A DNA stretch of 64,000 nt from contig OY755170.1 in the NCBI GenBank assembly GCA_963576735.1, positions 25,280,875 to 25,344,874 on the forward strand. The letters run 5' to 3'. Position numbers and translations under genes: made by a program. Of this stretch, positions 34,676-44,990 are shown one piece after another. Numbering within the stretch: the stretch's first letter is position 1; each line of letters opens with the position of its first letter. The notes under the pieces were generated by a model. That model did no database searches and was not told where the DNA came from. It was given only the letters and a program-made list of their open reading frames with translations. Source of the DNA: Bedellia somnulentella (lineage: Eukaryota; Arthropoda; Insecta; Lepidoptera; Bedelliidae).

Positions 34676-35029
34676 ATTCTTCTATACGTAGACGGAATGC
34701 ATGGCGTGATGCGTCACAACAAATGTGTCCAATGGCTTTATTCACTAGTCGCCAGCAAATTCCGCCATGTTGTTAAAACAGCTCTCAAACTTCTTCTAGT
34801 CTTTGTCGAGTATACTGAACAGAATTGCCTGCTTTTGCTTGAAGCTATCACAGCAGTGGACGTAGAGAATGGTCAACAACCTTGGTGTAAAGTCATGAAG
34901 ATTCTTCAAGATTTGGATGCCTCCGATACTGAGTTATTGATATACGCAACCAACCTCATCAATAAATGTCTTATAAATATTCCGGATAGGAACCTCTACT
35001 ATGACTATGTTGATGCTCTACAGGACCAG
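34676..35029 (+). CDS. Fhos: Formin FHOD exon 5
   Basis: 354 bp, phase 0 to 0, 118 codons. Starts ILLYVDGMHGVM and contains SKFRHVVKTALKLLLVFVEY, the best conserved helix pair of the FHOD inhibitory domain. Ends at CAG before GTAATT. Confidence 0.96.
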
Positions 35030-35164
35030 GTAATTGTGTTTTTTATGTAATTATTGAATAGTACTTAGCTAAGTTTCATAGGGAAAGTTACAATAATAGC
35101 AACTATTGTTTTGCTTAATTGAGCTGGTTTTGTAGTTAGTGAATAAAGAAATAGTCCGATATAA

Positions 35165-35330
35165 TACGCTATCCTATTAATATTATAAATGTGAAAGTTT
35201 AGATGTTTGTGTGTTTGAGGCAAAAAAGCTCGTCAAGTACATGATGTATATGAATGAAATTTGTCAGAATGCTAGATAATGACCCTAGTTATAACATAAA
35301 ATACTTTTTATCCCGGAAAAAATTGACCAA
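35165..35330 (+). mobile_element. Helitron-like or unknown repeat start
   Basis: ATCCTATTAATATTATAAATG with TTTTTATCCCGGAAAA is a word pair I recall from abundant lepidopteran non-autonomous repeats, probably Helitron-related. Ends not defined. Confidence 0.4.
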
Positions 35331-35754
35331 TTCAATATTCACGCCTGATTGAACTAAGAGTACCAGAAAAAACGCCTTAAGCTTTGTCATCAGCAAATTT
35401 GACAGTACGAAGTCTGTCGGGTCAGCGAGTTCTTAATAATTATAGTCGACCTGATTCTGTATTCAGGTGGAGAGAGGTAGGTAGTGGTAGTCAGGTGCTA
35501 AAAAATCACTACCTAAAAGCGGTCACCGATCCAAGTAAAGACCGCTCCCGATTCAGCTTTACTAAAGTTAAAGCGATGTGTCACAATTAGCGCAGCTAGC
35601 TAGGATCTCATAGCCTCTCTTCTCAATATTCTTTCAAAATTATTTAAGGGCTAGACCTACCAGGTTACTTTTCTGAATAGAATTAGCGCTGTTTTATGCA
35701 TAGAAAAATACTATTTGGTATATGAGAAGAATAACGAATGTAGGGGTAACCATT

Positions 35755-35828
35755 TGTCAAGGTTGTGCAAAGAGACGATTTATAGTCTCTGTCTACTCCA
35801 ATAAAAATTATGGGTGTAAGTAAGTGTT
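35755..35828 (+). mobile_element. RTE-like LINE 3' scrap
   Basis: AGAGACGATTTATAGTCTCTG and CTACTCCAATAAAAATTATG; the tail is AGTAAGTG. Confidence 0.5.
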
Positions 35829-35853
35829 CTCCGTGGTTGCCTTTAATTAAATT

Positions 35854-37310
35854 ATGATCCACATTAGCTTTGTATTATCTCTTTTACCAATTGTCTTTCA
35901 TTCAAAGTTATTAAAGTTTATTATTAGCTTAAATTTGCATAAAGCATGCTGCTTTATGGCATCTTCAGGTATTGCAGCACCTTCAGCATTCAAACTTCCA
36001 GAAAAAATCCTTTGCATCGATACACCTGTTTGCAATATAGACAAAACAAAGTGCTGTGGTTAAAGTTCTTACAGAATGCAAACTATTTGTGTGGGATGAA
36101 AGCGCGATTACTTTGATTGATTGTTTGATTGAGGTTGTAACACTATAACTACAGCAGGTTTTTCCGTTCTACTGCTTAAAATTGGTTGTGGAAACTATTT
36201 AACTATAAAAATTCCTGCCAGTGTAAGCAATAAAGTTAAAATAGTTGCAGATTTATTTGAGGCAGTATACCCCGACTTTAAGAACATTTATGAAAAACTC
36301 GCTGAATGGTGCGTTAAACATGCTATTTTAATACCAAAGAACAAAAAACAATGACATTAAGGAAATTTTATTACATTCATTCGAAGGTGTTACAATGGTA
36401 TACCGAGAATCCATAGACACCGCTTTTGAAACTGACGACGTTCTTCACTACCAGCCCGGCTAGTACGAGCGGTGTTTAAACTAGTTATCGCGTGGGATAA
36501 AGCAGCCATCTCTTACGCACTTACTTAGTATCGTATACTGCCATCTCATTCTAACCGTTATCGTGTCGATGTAAGAGCGCTCGTGCTTGCGCTTCTGGTA
36601 GAGATTTTGAAACCTGGTTTAGACCCCCCTCCTCTGGTCTTCCACCTCATGTTCTATCTCTAGATGTCGGGGCACCAATAATGCATTTACTTAACGTCAA
36701 CGTCTGAAATTGTGCAATGGAACAAAACTGCAAGTAGAAGCTCTACATAAAATTATTGTTGAGGCAATGATTTTCATTGGCTGTGCTCAAGGGGAGTTTC
36801 CCAAACATTCCTTCATACAATAACAACCTTCATACCAAACAATCTTTTAAAAACTTCTTATAAACCGTTTGTTTTAAAATACCGCTTTTCTCTTAGGGTG
36901 TGTTTTGCTATGATTTCAATAAAGCCCAATCTCTTAGATTGTTGGTATTGATCTAAGAGAGAACTGTTTCTCTCACGGTCAGCAGCAGTGTTAACGCCTG
37001 ATCCACATGATACGGCAAGCCGCAGGTGCGGCGGCGGCGGCGGCGCGGGGACAAGCTTCACTACGCAACCAACCACCGCCAACTTAACATATTATATTGT
37101 ACATTTTGTAATTTAAATATTTAAAGTAAATTTGTGTTTAAAAGCAAGACTTAGTTTGTATTTATTCCTTGCTTAAACAAGCAGGCTGCCTGTTCTAGAC
37201 GTAGTTCAAAATAGCCTTACTATCCTATCTTCTGACGGACACATTTCTAATATTGGTTGCAAAGAACAAAGAAGAAAAAATATTTTTCTTTATCCGCAAA
37301 CTTTAGAACC
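35854..37310 (+). pseudogene. Helitron copy 1: decayed Pif1-like helicase
   Basis: Broken frames resemble the C-terminal helicase of Helitrons. Seen in order: SGIAAPSAFKLPEKI with CIDTPVCNI, a shifted VWDE (Walker-B-like), NKVKIVADLFEAVYPDFKN, a TMVYRESIDTAFETDD segment, and a late region reading VLKYRFSLRVCFAMISI (normally AFAMTINKAQGQ). Stops and frameshifts throughout; a foldback half-element sits at 36448-36598 and a GC-rich insertion around 36985-37080. Matches copy 2 (44513-46600, minus) over most of its length. Confidence 0.8.
36448..36598 (+). mobile_element. Foldback family 1, left arm only
   Basis: CCCGGCTAGTACGAGC to GCTCGTGCTTGCGCTTCTGG inserted in the Helitron remnant; no right arm. 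Confidence 0.85.
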
Positions 37311-37367
37311 AAATTATATTCTAGATCTTTTTTACTTAACTCGTCGTGACTTTAAAGATTTTAAAAC

Positions 37368-37500
37368 ATAGGTTTTTGTCATGGGTCTCATATCACATCA
37401 TAAATCACTTAAATTGCCACTATACCCTTAGCCGCCTCTTACGAAAACCCACGGGACGAAATTTGGTAGTGCTATTCCAAGCGCGCACTTCACAACTACA
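37368..37500 (-). mobile_element. ATGT-tail short element fragment inside Helitron copy 1
   Basis: CATGGGTCTCATATCACATC, then TTAGCCGCCTCTTACG and GTAGTGCTATTCCAAGC. Confidence 0.65.
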
Positions 37501-37672
37501 GTGTGAGTCCTTTATAATAGCTTACCTACCTTTTTTAGAACCTACTTGGATTACGAGTCGATGGATTTAGTGTGTCTATTCGTTTATGTTAATTATGTAA
37601 TTGATTAGGATTACTTAGATAAATGCTTAGCGATTTGGGTGACGGTTATAGCGTTTCTGAGGTTGTGTTAAA
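37501..37672 (+). mobile_element. Helitron copy 1, 3' part (truncated)
   Basis: Matches the reverse complement of 44560-44740: TTAGAACCTACTTGGATTA, GATAAATGCTTAGCGATTTG, TATAGCGTTTCTGAGG. The terminal CTAG of copy 2 is not reached. Confidence 0.8.
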
Positions 37673-37725
37673 GTAGTAGATATTAACTATATATTTTTTA
37701 TACATAATATTTTAAAAAATTTAAG

Positions 37726-37853
37726 GGCATTGACGACATAATTCAGCTGTACATGACAAAACAAGGCACAGATCTCGATCTTTTACGACAACTACAGATA
37801 TTTGAAGCTGTGTTGCTTTATGAAGATGGCGATGAAACCGGAAATGCTATAAA
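37726..37853 (+). CDS. Fhos: Formin FHOD exon 6
   Basis: 128 bp, phase 0 to 2, acceptor TTTAAG (unusual, no C before AG), donor GTAAGT. Encodes GIDDIIQLYMTKQGTDLDLL then EAVLLYEDGD, matching the end of the FHOD inhibitory/dimerisation region. Decayed Helitron sequence ends only about 55 bp upstream. Confidence 0.93.
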
Positions 37854-37865
37854 GTAAGTAGTTTC

Positions 37866-37966
37866 CCTAAAATAAAGGTAAGGAAATTTCGACACCAGCC
37901 GGAATCGAACCCAGGACCTCCGGGTATACGCTCCCGTCGCTCTGCCAATTGAGCTATAGTGTCAAG
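37866..37966 (-). mobile_element. tRNA-headed SINE family B, head region
   Basis: On the minus strand: TAGCTCAATTGGCAGAGCG (A-box-like) and GGTTCGATTCCGGC (B box), then GTGTCGAAATTTCCTTACC. It looks like a near-intact tRNA half but continues into SINE body, so not a tRNA gene. Confidence 0.85.
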
Positions 37967-38023
37967 TGGCTACTAGTGCGAAATTCTGCTTTTCTTTGTT
38001 TTTCCTTTACATATTTTACATAT

Positions 38024-38242
38024 TTCTTCCGGTGGGTGTACGTAAGAGGCGACTAACGGACTTGGGGCTTTTTAAGGGATTTTTGGGCGATGCGGTTGGA
38101 GACCCATCACCAACAACCTTTATTCTACCATCTTTTCCCCACTCAACTTCCAAAAGTGGCTGTGGAATTTCTAATTTCTCAGCTCTGGCTACCCCTTTTA
38201 GGGATTTATAGCCGTGAGTATATGTATGTATGTATGTATATT
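38024..38242 (+). mobile_element. ATGT-tail short element
   Basis: CTTCCGGTGGGTGTACGTAAG through GGGATTTATAGCCGTGAG and a four-unit ATGT tail; first ~30 bp missing. Confidence 0.9.
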
Positions 38243-38284
38243 TTAAGTAGTGTCAGTGTTCCCTACCTCCGATTTATTTTTGTT

Positions 38285-38420
38285 AATTGGTAGGCCACTT
38301 GTCTACCTTTACAGATAGAATGCAAATGTTGAGAACGCCTAACTATCATATAATTAGGCGTCGTGGGTTCGATTCCAGCTGGTAGTGTCGTAATTTTTCT
38401 TTCCTTTTTATTAGTAAATA
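38285..38420 (+). mobile_element. tRNA-headed SINE, family B variant
   Basis: GTGGGTTCGATTCCAGCTGG (B box) then GTGTCGTAATTTTTCTTTCC; the head has an ATTAGGCG hairpin in place of the anticodon arm region. Confidence 0.7.
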
Positions 38421-38491
38421 TAATATAAAATAAAAATAAGTTAAACTATACAAGTTTGTGGCTTTCTATCTCAACAATATATTTAATCTTA

Positions 38492-38687
38492 TATATATAA
38501 AAGAAAGTGGTGTTAGTTACACTATTCATAACTCGAGAACAGATGAACTGATCTGGCTGAAAATTGTTGGAGAGGTAGCTTAGAACCAGGAAAAGGATAT
38601 AGGATGTATATCATCTCACTAAATACCGTAGGGGGTAAGTAGTAAAAAAATCACCATCCGTGCGAAGCCGGGGCCAAGACCACTAGT
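38492..38687 (+). mobile_element. Non-autonomous Helitron, ~196 bp
   Basis: Begins TCTTATATATATAAAAGAAA and ends GGCCAAGACCACTAG before T, with A before the 5' TC: the Helitron pattern of A^T insertion, 5' TC and 3' CTAG, no target duplication. The GTGTTAGTTACAC motif is common in lepidopteran Helitrons. Confidence 0.8.
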
Positions 38688-38699
38688 ATCATATAATAC

Positions 38700-38800
38700 A
38701 CATATAAATTTCTTCCAAGACTATGCATTTATGCTCATCACATAAATGTTCCTCTCAGCGGGGATAGAACCCGCAACCTCCGCAATATTAAACGTAACGA
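38700..38800 (-). mobile_element. tRNA-like SINE fragment
   Basis: GGGGATAGAACCCGCAACC is an antisense B-box-like word; body unassigned. Confidence 0.4.
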
Positions 38801-38838
38801 TTGTCTTCTGTTTGATGTATGATTTATATTTTTTTCAG

Positions 38839-38939
38839 ACAGTTAGATGAATCTATCATAAATGCTATCCGTCAGAGAAGTATCGGATTAAATCCAAACG
38901 AAAGAAGGAAATCTAAAAGACAACGTATAAAAGAAAAAG
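38839..38939 (+). CDS. Fhos: Formin FHOD exon 7
   Basis: 101 bp, phase 2 to 1. Encodes QLDESIINAIRQRSIGLNP followed by a very basic run (ERRKSKRQRIKEK), the start of the charged linker between the inhibitory domain and FH1. Acceptor TTTTTCAG, donor GTAAGA. Confidence 0.88.
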
Positions 38940-39182
38940 GTAAGATTTTAATATATTATTTTACTCTTTTGATTAGTATTACTTATGTACTAAAAAACTA
39001 ATTACTTGATTTTTTAAACAATGAATGATACACTAATTATTATGATTTGGCATAATTTGTTTCAAACAATACAACTATTAAATTTCATAGCATTAGTTTT
39101 GACACACCCAACTCCTTGATTAATGTTTTTGTGTGTTTGTTATTTCACGAACCTTCCTTTTGTGGCGTTTTTACTAACAAAG

Positions 39183-39760
39183 AAAGGAAAAATGATAGCT
39201 TGATTACATCTGAAAGCAAAGAATCAAATGGAACTCTTTCAATGGCTCCGGTTGCAAACAAAGAGCAGAAGGAAGAAAAAACATTAGCACGTCGTCGTCG
39301 AGACCGCCACGCGCGCCTCGCCCATCTTTTAACACAGCAACAAGAGTTACTGAATAAATCCTCTGAACTATATGATGGCCTATTTGGTAACAATAATAGC
39401 GAAACAAATCTCAATGGAAGCTACGTAAGCATAGACTCTAGTTATTCAAGTCAAGATAATAGCTATGCCAGCACAGAAAGTAGCCAGTTTGAAGAATCAG
39501 ATTATGCAAGAGAAATAAAGTCCACCCCTACTGATATCGTTGACAATTGTGGATTAAATGGAAATTGTACGCACGGAAAGGCATCGTACGGAAATCAGAA
39601 AATTAACGAAATTATTAGTACATCAAGGCTTTACAGAAGAATGAATAGCATGTACAACGGTGACATTGAAAATGGGAATGAAAAAGATATGGAGAATTAT
39701 GATTCTCAAGATATTAAAGTTAATGGTTTGTCTTGGCTCACTAACTTATTTGCTGTATGA
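39183..39760 (+). CDS. Fhos: Formin FHOD exon 8, with read-through to a stop
   Basis: Acceptor ACAAAG at 39177-39182 gives the phase needed after exon 7. The first part encodes a basic stretch (LARRRRDRHARLAHLLTQQQ) and LLNKSSELYDGLFG. A phase-1 donor at 39387 (GTAACA), or another at 39660 (GTGACA), would join exon 9 in frame. Without splicing the frame stays open for about 125 more codons, rich in Ser/Asn/Asp (YVSIDSSYSSQDNSYAS), and stops at TGA 39758-39760 after SWLTNLFAV. This suggests either a long exon using the later donor or an alternative terminal exon producing a formin without FH1, FH2 and tail. No canonical AATAAA was seen close downstream. Exon presence is firm; the 3' boundary is open. 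Confidence 0.75.
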
Positions 39761-40424
39761 GCACTTATGTATAATATGGCTTTATATTTTTTAATTTATA
39801 TGTGGTTTTATCAAAGTTAACTAATTTTCATTTTTGTAATTAATGTAATGATTTTTTACATACTGTACAACGTTTATAGAAGTTACAGTGGAAAATATGT
39901 TTTATATTGCACCTACCTAGGTCACCCAGGAATATATTCGTTTGCTATTATAATGTCACGCTTTAGTTCATAAATATTGTACACATATAATGATATAGCT
40001 TTACATATAGCACCTTTAATATGTGATGTAAACCCTTATTATATCATTACCCTAGTAAAAAACATAAACGCTTCTATAAAACACCTCTCCTATAGTTATA
40101 TTATTATCTAAACCGTACTCAAAATATATTGCACTCGTAGCATAGGGCATTTTACATTATGTGATAAAATATATAAAGATTATGAGTAAAGACTGTCTTA
40201 CAAAAGACTTAACATTCTGTGAAATCACATAAAGTCATAATGTTTTCAGACGCCTTATGCTTCGGCATTCTGTATTAAAATATTATTAATTAGATATCAA
40301 GCTTGATAAATATATGGCTAATTACGTCCTGGAACCGCTTAGATATTTTCAAAATTTTCTAGCATCGATAATTCTTAATAAGATTTCGTTAATAATTTAA
40401 GGAGCGCATTACATATTTTTTCAG
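39761..40424. other. Formin intron 8 / downstream of the alternative stop
   Basis: No repeat or exon recognised. No AATAAA close to 39760; the nearest variants are weak. Confidence 0.45.
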
Positions 40425-40679
40425 GAGACCAAAGATATACATCGAGATTAAGACAAAGGATGCAAAACGGAACTTTAGCATTACTTAATAATAAGCCAAT
40501 AGAAAGTAATCAAGAAAATAGAGGAATAGTCATAAATAAAGAACATACCATAAAAGATATAGCCCAAAGATTGTCCAGTCCTATTAGTCCCACTACTGAG
40601 GATAAGCCATCTCGAGTAGCTGAAATGGCTGGCATAGTTTCTAAAGCAAAAAAGGAATTAGCTAAGTCTCAGTCAAAAG
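40425..40679 (+). CDS. Fhos: Formin FHOD exon 9
   Basis: 255 bp, phase 1 to 1, so it can be skipped or joined directly to exon 7 or 8. Encodes GDQRYTSRLRQRMQNG and ends in MAGIVSKAKKELAKSQSKG, the linker before FH1. Acceptor TTTTTCAG, donor GTAAGT. Confidence 0.9.
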
Positions 40680-40758
40680 GTAAGTGTGATATTTTTTTGT
40701 TTGCCTGGATAATTTGTTTTGTTTTAGTTTTTACACAACAATTTTGTTTTGGTTGCAG

Positions 40759-41294
40759 AAGTTATTAAAAGTCCATCTATAGAAAAATCACCAAAGATAC
40801 ATGAAATTAAGGTCCCGGAAAATGAACTCAATTGGGAAGAAATAAAACGGGCCTGCCTGAAAAAGCCATACTATTTATGTGACTTAGACTTTTCAGACTT
40901 GAAATATGAGTCTGATGATGATGAGCTAGAAACTGTCAATAGTAGTTCCAATCCCCCTCCGCCTCCCCCACCCCCTTCAATGTTTATTCAAATCGGTGTT
41001 CCTCCACCGCCTCCTGTTCCTTTATCACAATTCCCCAAAAATTGTGTGCCACCTCCTTTGCCTGTGCCATCAACGTCTTCTGAACTATCTAATGATTCGG
41101 ATAGTTCGACAATTAGGAAAAATAAGAAAACTGTCAAACTATTTTGGAGGGAAGTTCAAGACTGTCAGGTTCCCCAAGTGATGAGGAAAAAAGTAGGTGG
41201 ATGTTTTTGGGATGATTTACCAGACGTTAATTTAGACACTAAGATGCTGGAACATCTTTTTGAATCTAAATCTAATGATCTGATGATAAAAGAA
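40759..41294 (+). CDS. Fhos: Formin FHOD exon 10 (FH1 and start of FH2)
   Basis: 536 bp, phase 1 to 0, about residues 529-707. It carries an acidic segment, then two main proline runs (8 prolines, then 5) and a PPPLPVP motif. This is a short FH1, the profilin-actin docking region. FH2 begins near residue 650 at KKTVKLFWREV and continues to LEHLFESKSNDLMIKE, the FH2 lasso and linker. Only a few proline tracts are present, fewer than in mDia formins. The intron before it is only 79 bp, in contrast to the kilobase introns upstream. Confidence 0.96.
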
Positions 41295-41375
41295 GTAAGT
41301 CATGTACTATTTTATAAGGTTAGTAAATATTTATGTGTGGATATTCACATTATTTATACACATTAAACTTTACAG

Positions 41376-41582
41376 AAAACCGCAGAACCAAAGAGAATAT
41401 TAATTTTGGACACAAAAAGATCCAACGCTATTAACATAGCCATAAAAAAACTTCCGAATCCCCAAACAATAAAACAAGCTATACTTAAAATGGATGCTAC
41501 AGTGATTGGAAGAGAAGGGATAGAAAAACTGTTAACTTTGGTTCCCACAGATGAGGAAAAATCTAAAATACGGGAAGCTCAG
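41376..41582 (+). CDS. Fhos: Formin FHOD exon 11 (FH2 knob)
   Basis: 207 bp, phase 0 to 0. Encodes RILILDTKRSNAINIAIKKL, including the conserved knob isoleucine of the NAINI motif that contacts actin in FH2 domains, and EGIEKLLTLVPTDEEKSKI. The active-site-like residues are intact. Confidence 0.97.
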
Positions 41583-41747
41583 GTACGAAAATCTGTTAAA
41601 ATTTGATTATAATTATTAAATCTTAAGATATAGTAGTGATATATGAGACATTTGTATGATACAAATTAGTGTAGACGACGTATGATATATATAATAATAA
41701 TTTGAATTATGCTAACCCCTTGGAGACATTGCCCAAGTGTGAAATCA

Positions 41748-42075
41748 ACAGTGATAGCTCCGCGGTCAAAATACCGCTTGTGTGTTTAAATTCCAGGCTT
41801 ACACCAATTTGTCTTTGTTTTAAGACATATATAGGTGTGGTTAATTTATCATGGTCGTTAACGGTGAGGAAAAACATTGTGAGGACACCCACATGGCTGA
41901 GTTGTATTTAGTCACGTGACAGTGTATTCCGTACAAAACGGCGATCGGCCTACCCCTCATCATTACTACTATGAACACCAGGTGACAATATAACGTGATG
42001 TTCAGAAGTTTTAGTGCCTCAGCCAAGTAGCCCTTCGGGGCTACAACGGTTGAGTTGAGTTGAGTAATTAAGCAA
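41748..42075 (+). mobile_element. tRNA-headed SINE family A in intron 11
   Basis: Degenerate head (GATAGCTCCGCGGTCAAAAT, GTGTTTAAATTCCAGGC), then CTTACACCAATTTGTC and the TCACGTGACAGTG body; ends GGTTGAGTTGAGTTGAG. 58 bp before exon 12. Confidence 0.8.
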
Positions 42076-42132
42076 TAGGATTTAACTGTATATATAATTA
42101 TAAATTATTTATTTTTTTTAAATATGTTTTAG

Positions 42133-42255
42133 TGTTTAAATCCAGAGCTGCCCTTAGGGAGTGCAGAACAGTTTTTACTGACATTAGGATCCATTAGTGA
42201 ACTATCATCAAGACTGAAACTATGGGTGTTCAAGTTAGATTTTGATTTCTTAGAG
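42133..42255 (+). CDS. Fhos: Formin FHOD exon 12 (FH2)
   Basis: 123 bp, phase 0 to 0. Encodes LPLGSAEQFLLTLGSISELS then LKLWVFKLDFDFLE, an FH2 helix block that matches FHOD closely. A tRNA-headed SINE ends about 60 bp upstream and another starts about 80 bp downstream. Confidence 0.97.
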
Positions 42256-42337
42256 GTCAGTATATTTTTATTTTTCAGCTGTTATTTGAGTATGTCAAAG
42301 TGGTTTCGTCTATCAAAAGTAATTGTGTATCCATTGA

Positions 42338-42508
42338 TAACGGCGATAGGCCTGCCCCCTATCTTGTGAGTACACTGTGTAAGCAAAACGTGGGTACCTA
42401 CTTTGGACACTAGGTGGCGCTGTCACGTGTTGTTCAGAAGTGTTGGTACCTCTGCCAACCCCTTTGGTGATAAACGGCGTGAACGTTTATGTTATGTTAT
42501 GTTATTGA
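42338..42508 (+). mobile_element. tRNA-headed SINE family A, 5'-truncated, intron 12
   Basis: GGCGATAGGCCTGCCCCCTA to AAACGGCGTGAACGTTTATG with a TTATG repeat tail. Confidence 0.85.
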
Positions 42509-42850
42509 ACAACACTCTACGTTGCTCATAAGAGAAGTGAAGCAAAATATTGTCATCGTTTCGCTCTATATCAAACTCTTATCAACAATTATTTTTTTTA
42601 TTAGTTTTATTACCGATCCAATGCAACACCACCACCTTCGGATTTTTTGGCGATCGTGCCAAGTTTCATCACCATCACTTAATTGGTCTTCATTGAAATT
42701 TAGGAACAAAATTCGAAGTCGCCTGTGAATTGAGATATAAAGAAAATGCTACGCTATTATTTTGTGTGTTCTTGTATTTGTTATGAATGAAAATTGTAAA
42801 GCTACAACTTTTAGAAGTGACATAGGACACAGAAGTAACATCCTAGTCTA

Positions 42851-43087
42851 GGATCCATAGAAGATCGTCCTGCACCAGATTGTCAACCAGATTATAATTA
42901 TATATTATCGAATAAAATACGTTTCAGAACATAAGTTGATTAGACAACCCTTTCGAGCGGTGTTTAAACTAGTTATCGCGTGGGATAAAGCAGCCATCTC
43001 TTACGCACTTACTAAGTACGTATTTCTGTCGATAGTATATCATTTTTGATCTGGTAACCCGGTGCAGGACGATCTTCTATGGATCCT
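42851..43087. mobile_element. MITE with 26-bp inverted repeats, plus foldback scrap
   Basis: GGATCCATAGAAGATCGTCC at the left and its complement at 43060-43085. Between them lies a piece of foldback family 1 (42952-43022, GTGTTTAAACTAGTTATCGC). Confidence 0.8.
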
Positions 43088-43390
43088 CTACTATCCCGTT
43101 AAATCCAGTGAGAAGCCAAGGCAGTCCATTAATCAGAAAAAAATTAACAATCAACAAAATGTATCATTAAGATATATGTAAAACATTTTATAATTTATTA
43201 TAATAAAATATACATCAAATCCAAAACGTACTTAAAAAACAGTACTGATAAAAACCAAATTTATAATAACAACCTGTAAAATCTTAGCGCGAATAGCAAA
43301 AGTAATACAATATTTGGAAACAATTACTTTTAATTTGATTTATTATATTTTGGGATATAGTTTAAAATATAATGTATCAAACATTTTCAG
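43088..43390. other. Formin intron 12, 3' part: nothing recognised
   Basis: AT-rich, with no repeat bounded. Confidence 0.45.
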
Positions 43391-43648
43391 AAAGAAATTG
43401 CAGAACCACTCATGGATTTAAAGCAAGGAATAGAATTACTGAAAGCAAACAAAACATTTAAGGCCATTCTTTCGACTCTGCGATCGGTTGGCAGTTTCTT
43501 GAATGGTCACAATGCCAAAGGTTTTAGACTTGAATATCTAACAAAAGTAACTGAAGTAAAAGATACGTTACACAAACATCCTCTTCTCTATCACGTCTGT
43601 GAGATGATTATAGAGAAGTTTCCCGATACGACCGACTTCTTTAGTGAG
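43391..43648 (+). CDS. Fhos: Formin FHOD exon 13 (FH2)
   Basis: 258 bp, phase 0 to 0, 86 codons. Encodes KEIAEPLMDLKQGIELL and the FH2 signature GSFLNGHNAKGFRLEYLTKV (GNxLN-type motif, here GSFLNG). Donor GTATAT is weak but the exon length and frame fit. Confidence 0.97.
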
Positions 43649-43724
43649 GTATATTTATTTTATTTGCTATATTACATAACGTCAATTAATAAAATAGTTG
43701 AATTAAACAAAATCTCTCGTTTAG

Positions 43725-43942
43725 GTGGGTCCAGTTATAAGAGCCTCAAAGGTCGATTTTGATAATTTAAACGCCAACCTTGCAAAGCTTGAAGCGGACT
43801 GCAAAGCAGCTTGGGATCACATGAAGAGAATTACCAAACATGACGGGACACAAATACATAAAACTAAAATAAATGAATTTATTAATGATGCTGCCGAAAG
43901 AATTATTATGCTGACTGCCATCAAAAAAAGGGTTATGAACAG
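43725..43942 (+). CDS. Fhos: Formin FHOD exon 14 (FH2)
   Basis: 218 bp, phase 0 to 2. Encodes VGPVIRASKVDFDNLNANL and DAAERIIMLTAIKKRVMNR, the coiled-coil and post region of FH2. The preceding intron is only 76 bp. Confidence 0.96.
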
Positions 43943-44118
43943 GTAACTATTTCTTAATAAAGAAATATATGCAACACTGCACATTTTACATTATCATTGG
44001 GCTTAGCGAATTTTAAAGACATGCGAAGTATTTTTGTTGTAATTGCCGTAGCGAACTATTATTCATGATTGATTTATAAAAAATGTACTATAAAATGTGA
44101 AAATTTATTTCGTTGCAG

Positions 44119-44454
44119 ATACGTGAAATTTTTATTGTATCTGGCAGTACCACCAGTCGAAGTTGATAAAACTAAACCATCAGAGTTTCTAAAAATAATA
44201 GCAGAATTTGCTTTAGAATATAGAACATCAAGAGAAAGAGTTTTATTACTGCTCGAAAAAAGGGCTAGTCATCGTGAGCGGAATAAAACCAGAGGAAAAC
44301 TCATAGTAGACGTGAATAAGTTAGTACCTAAAAATGGGGAAGTGTCTGCCGATAGGGCTTTGAAAGATCTCCTTACGAATGATCCCCAGTCTCACAGTAT
44401 AAGTAGCTATGGACGACGCAAACATAATAACGGCAGTATGAACATTCTGACCAA
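44119..44454 (+). CDS. Fhos: Formin FHOD exon 15 (end of FH2)
   Basis: 336 bp, phase 2 to 2. Encodes YVKFLLYLAVPP, then FLKIIAEFALEYRTSRERVL and SHRERNKTRGK, the FH2 C-terminus conserved in FHOD, followed by a less conserved linker. Just 58 bp past its GTAAGT donor lies the 3' terminus of a Helitron on the opposite strand. Confidence 0.96.
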
Positions 44455-44764
44455 GTAAGTAAATATTAAAAAACACATTTAAAGATAGTATCATAAACAT
44501 ACACAAACACAACTAGCTTTTGCCCGTGACTTCGCCCGCATGCATTTCTTACTTTGACACAACCTCAGAAACGCTATAACCATCACCCAGATCGCTAAGC
44601 ATCTATCTAAGTAATCCCAATCAATTACAATATCATAAACTAATAGACACACTAAATATATCAACTCAAAATCCAAGTAGGTTCTAAGAAAGTTAGGTAA
44701 GCTGTTATAAAGGACTAACTCTCTGAAGCTGTGTAGTTCACTCACAGCCCATATATGTCCCCAC

Positions 44765-44990
44765 CAAGTGGCTCGAGCCTGCCCTATATGATTTGGCCAT
44801 AGTCTACCACGCTAGCCATGTGCGGGTTGGCAGATTTATTAATACTACCGTAATAGTAGCTGGGACCGACTTTTAAGTGAATTTTTATGTATTTCGAGAC
44901 TTATAAAAGTAAAAAAAAAGTAGCCGCAGAATTTTTTATTCTGAAGCTCTTGCTACCCTTTCGAGGAATGTACAAAACTGTACTTGAGGA
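44765..44990. mobile_element. Unassigned repeat scraps within Helitron copy 2
   Basis: CTACCACGCTAGCCATGTGCG with GGGTTGG is a word I recall from lepidopteran repeats; 44925-44975 resembles the ATGT-tail element's TTCTGAAGCTCTTGCTACCC. Confidence 0.35.

Noticed and set aside
37866..37966. tRNA-like sequence on the minus strand with good A and B boxes
   Set aside because: The sequence continues directly into SINE family B body and recurs at other sites, and no mature-length cloverleaf closes, so it is a SINE head.
40980..41181. Alternative frame across the FH1 region
   Set aside because: Out of frame with the formin exon, which has strong FH1/FH2 evidence.
44514..44745. Minus-strand frame next to formin exon 15 as an extra exon
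   Set aside because: It lies in the Helitron 3' region, whose copy at 37501-37672 is non-coding.
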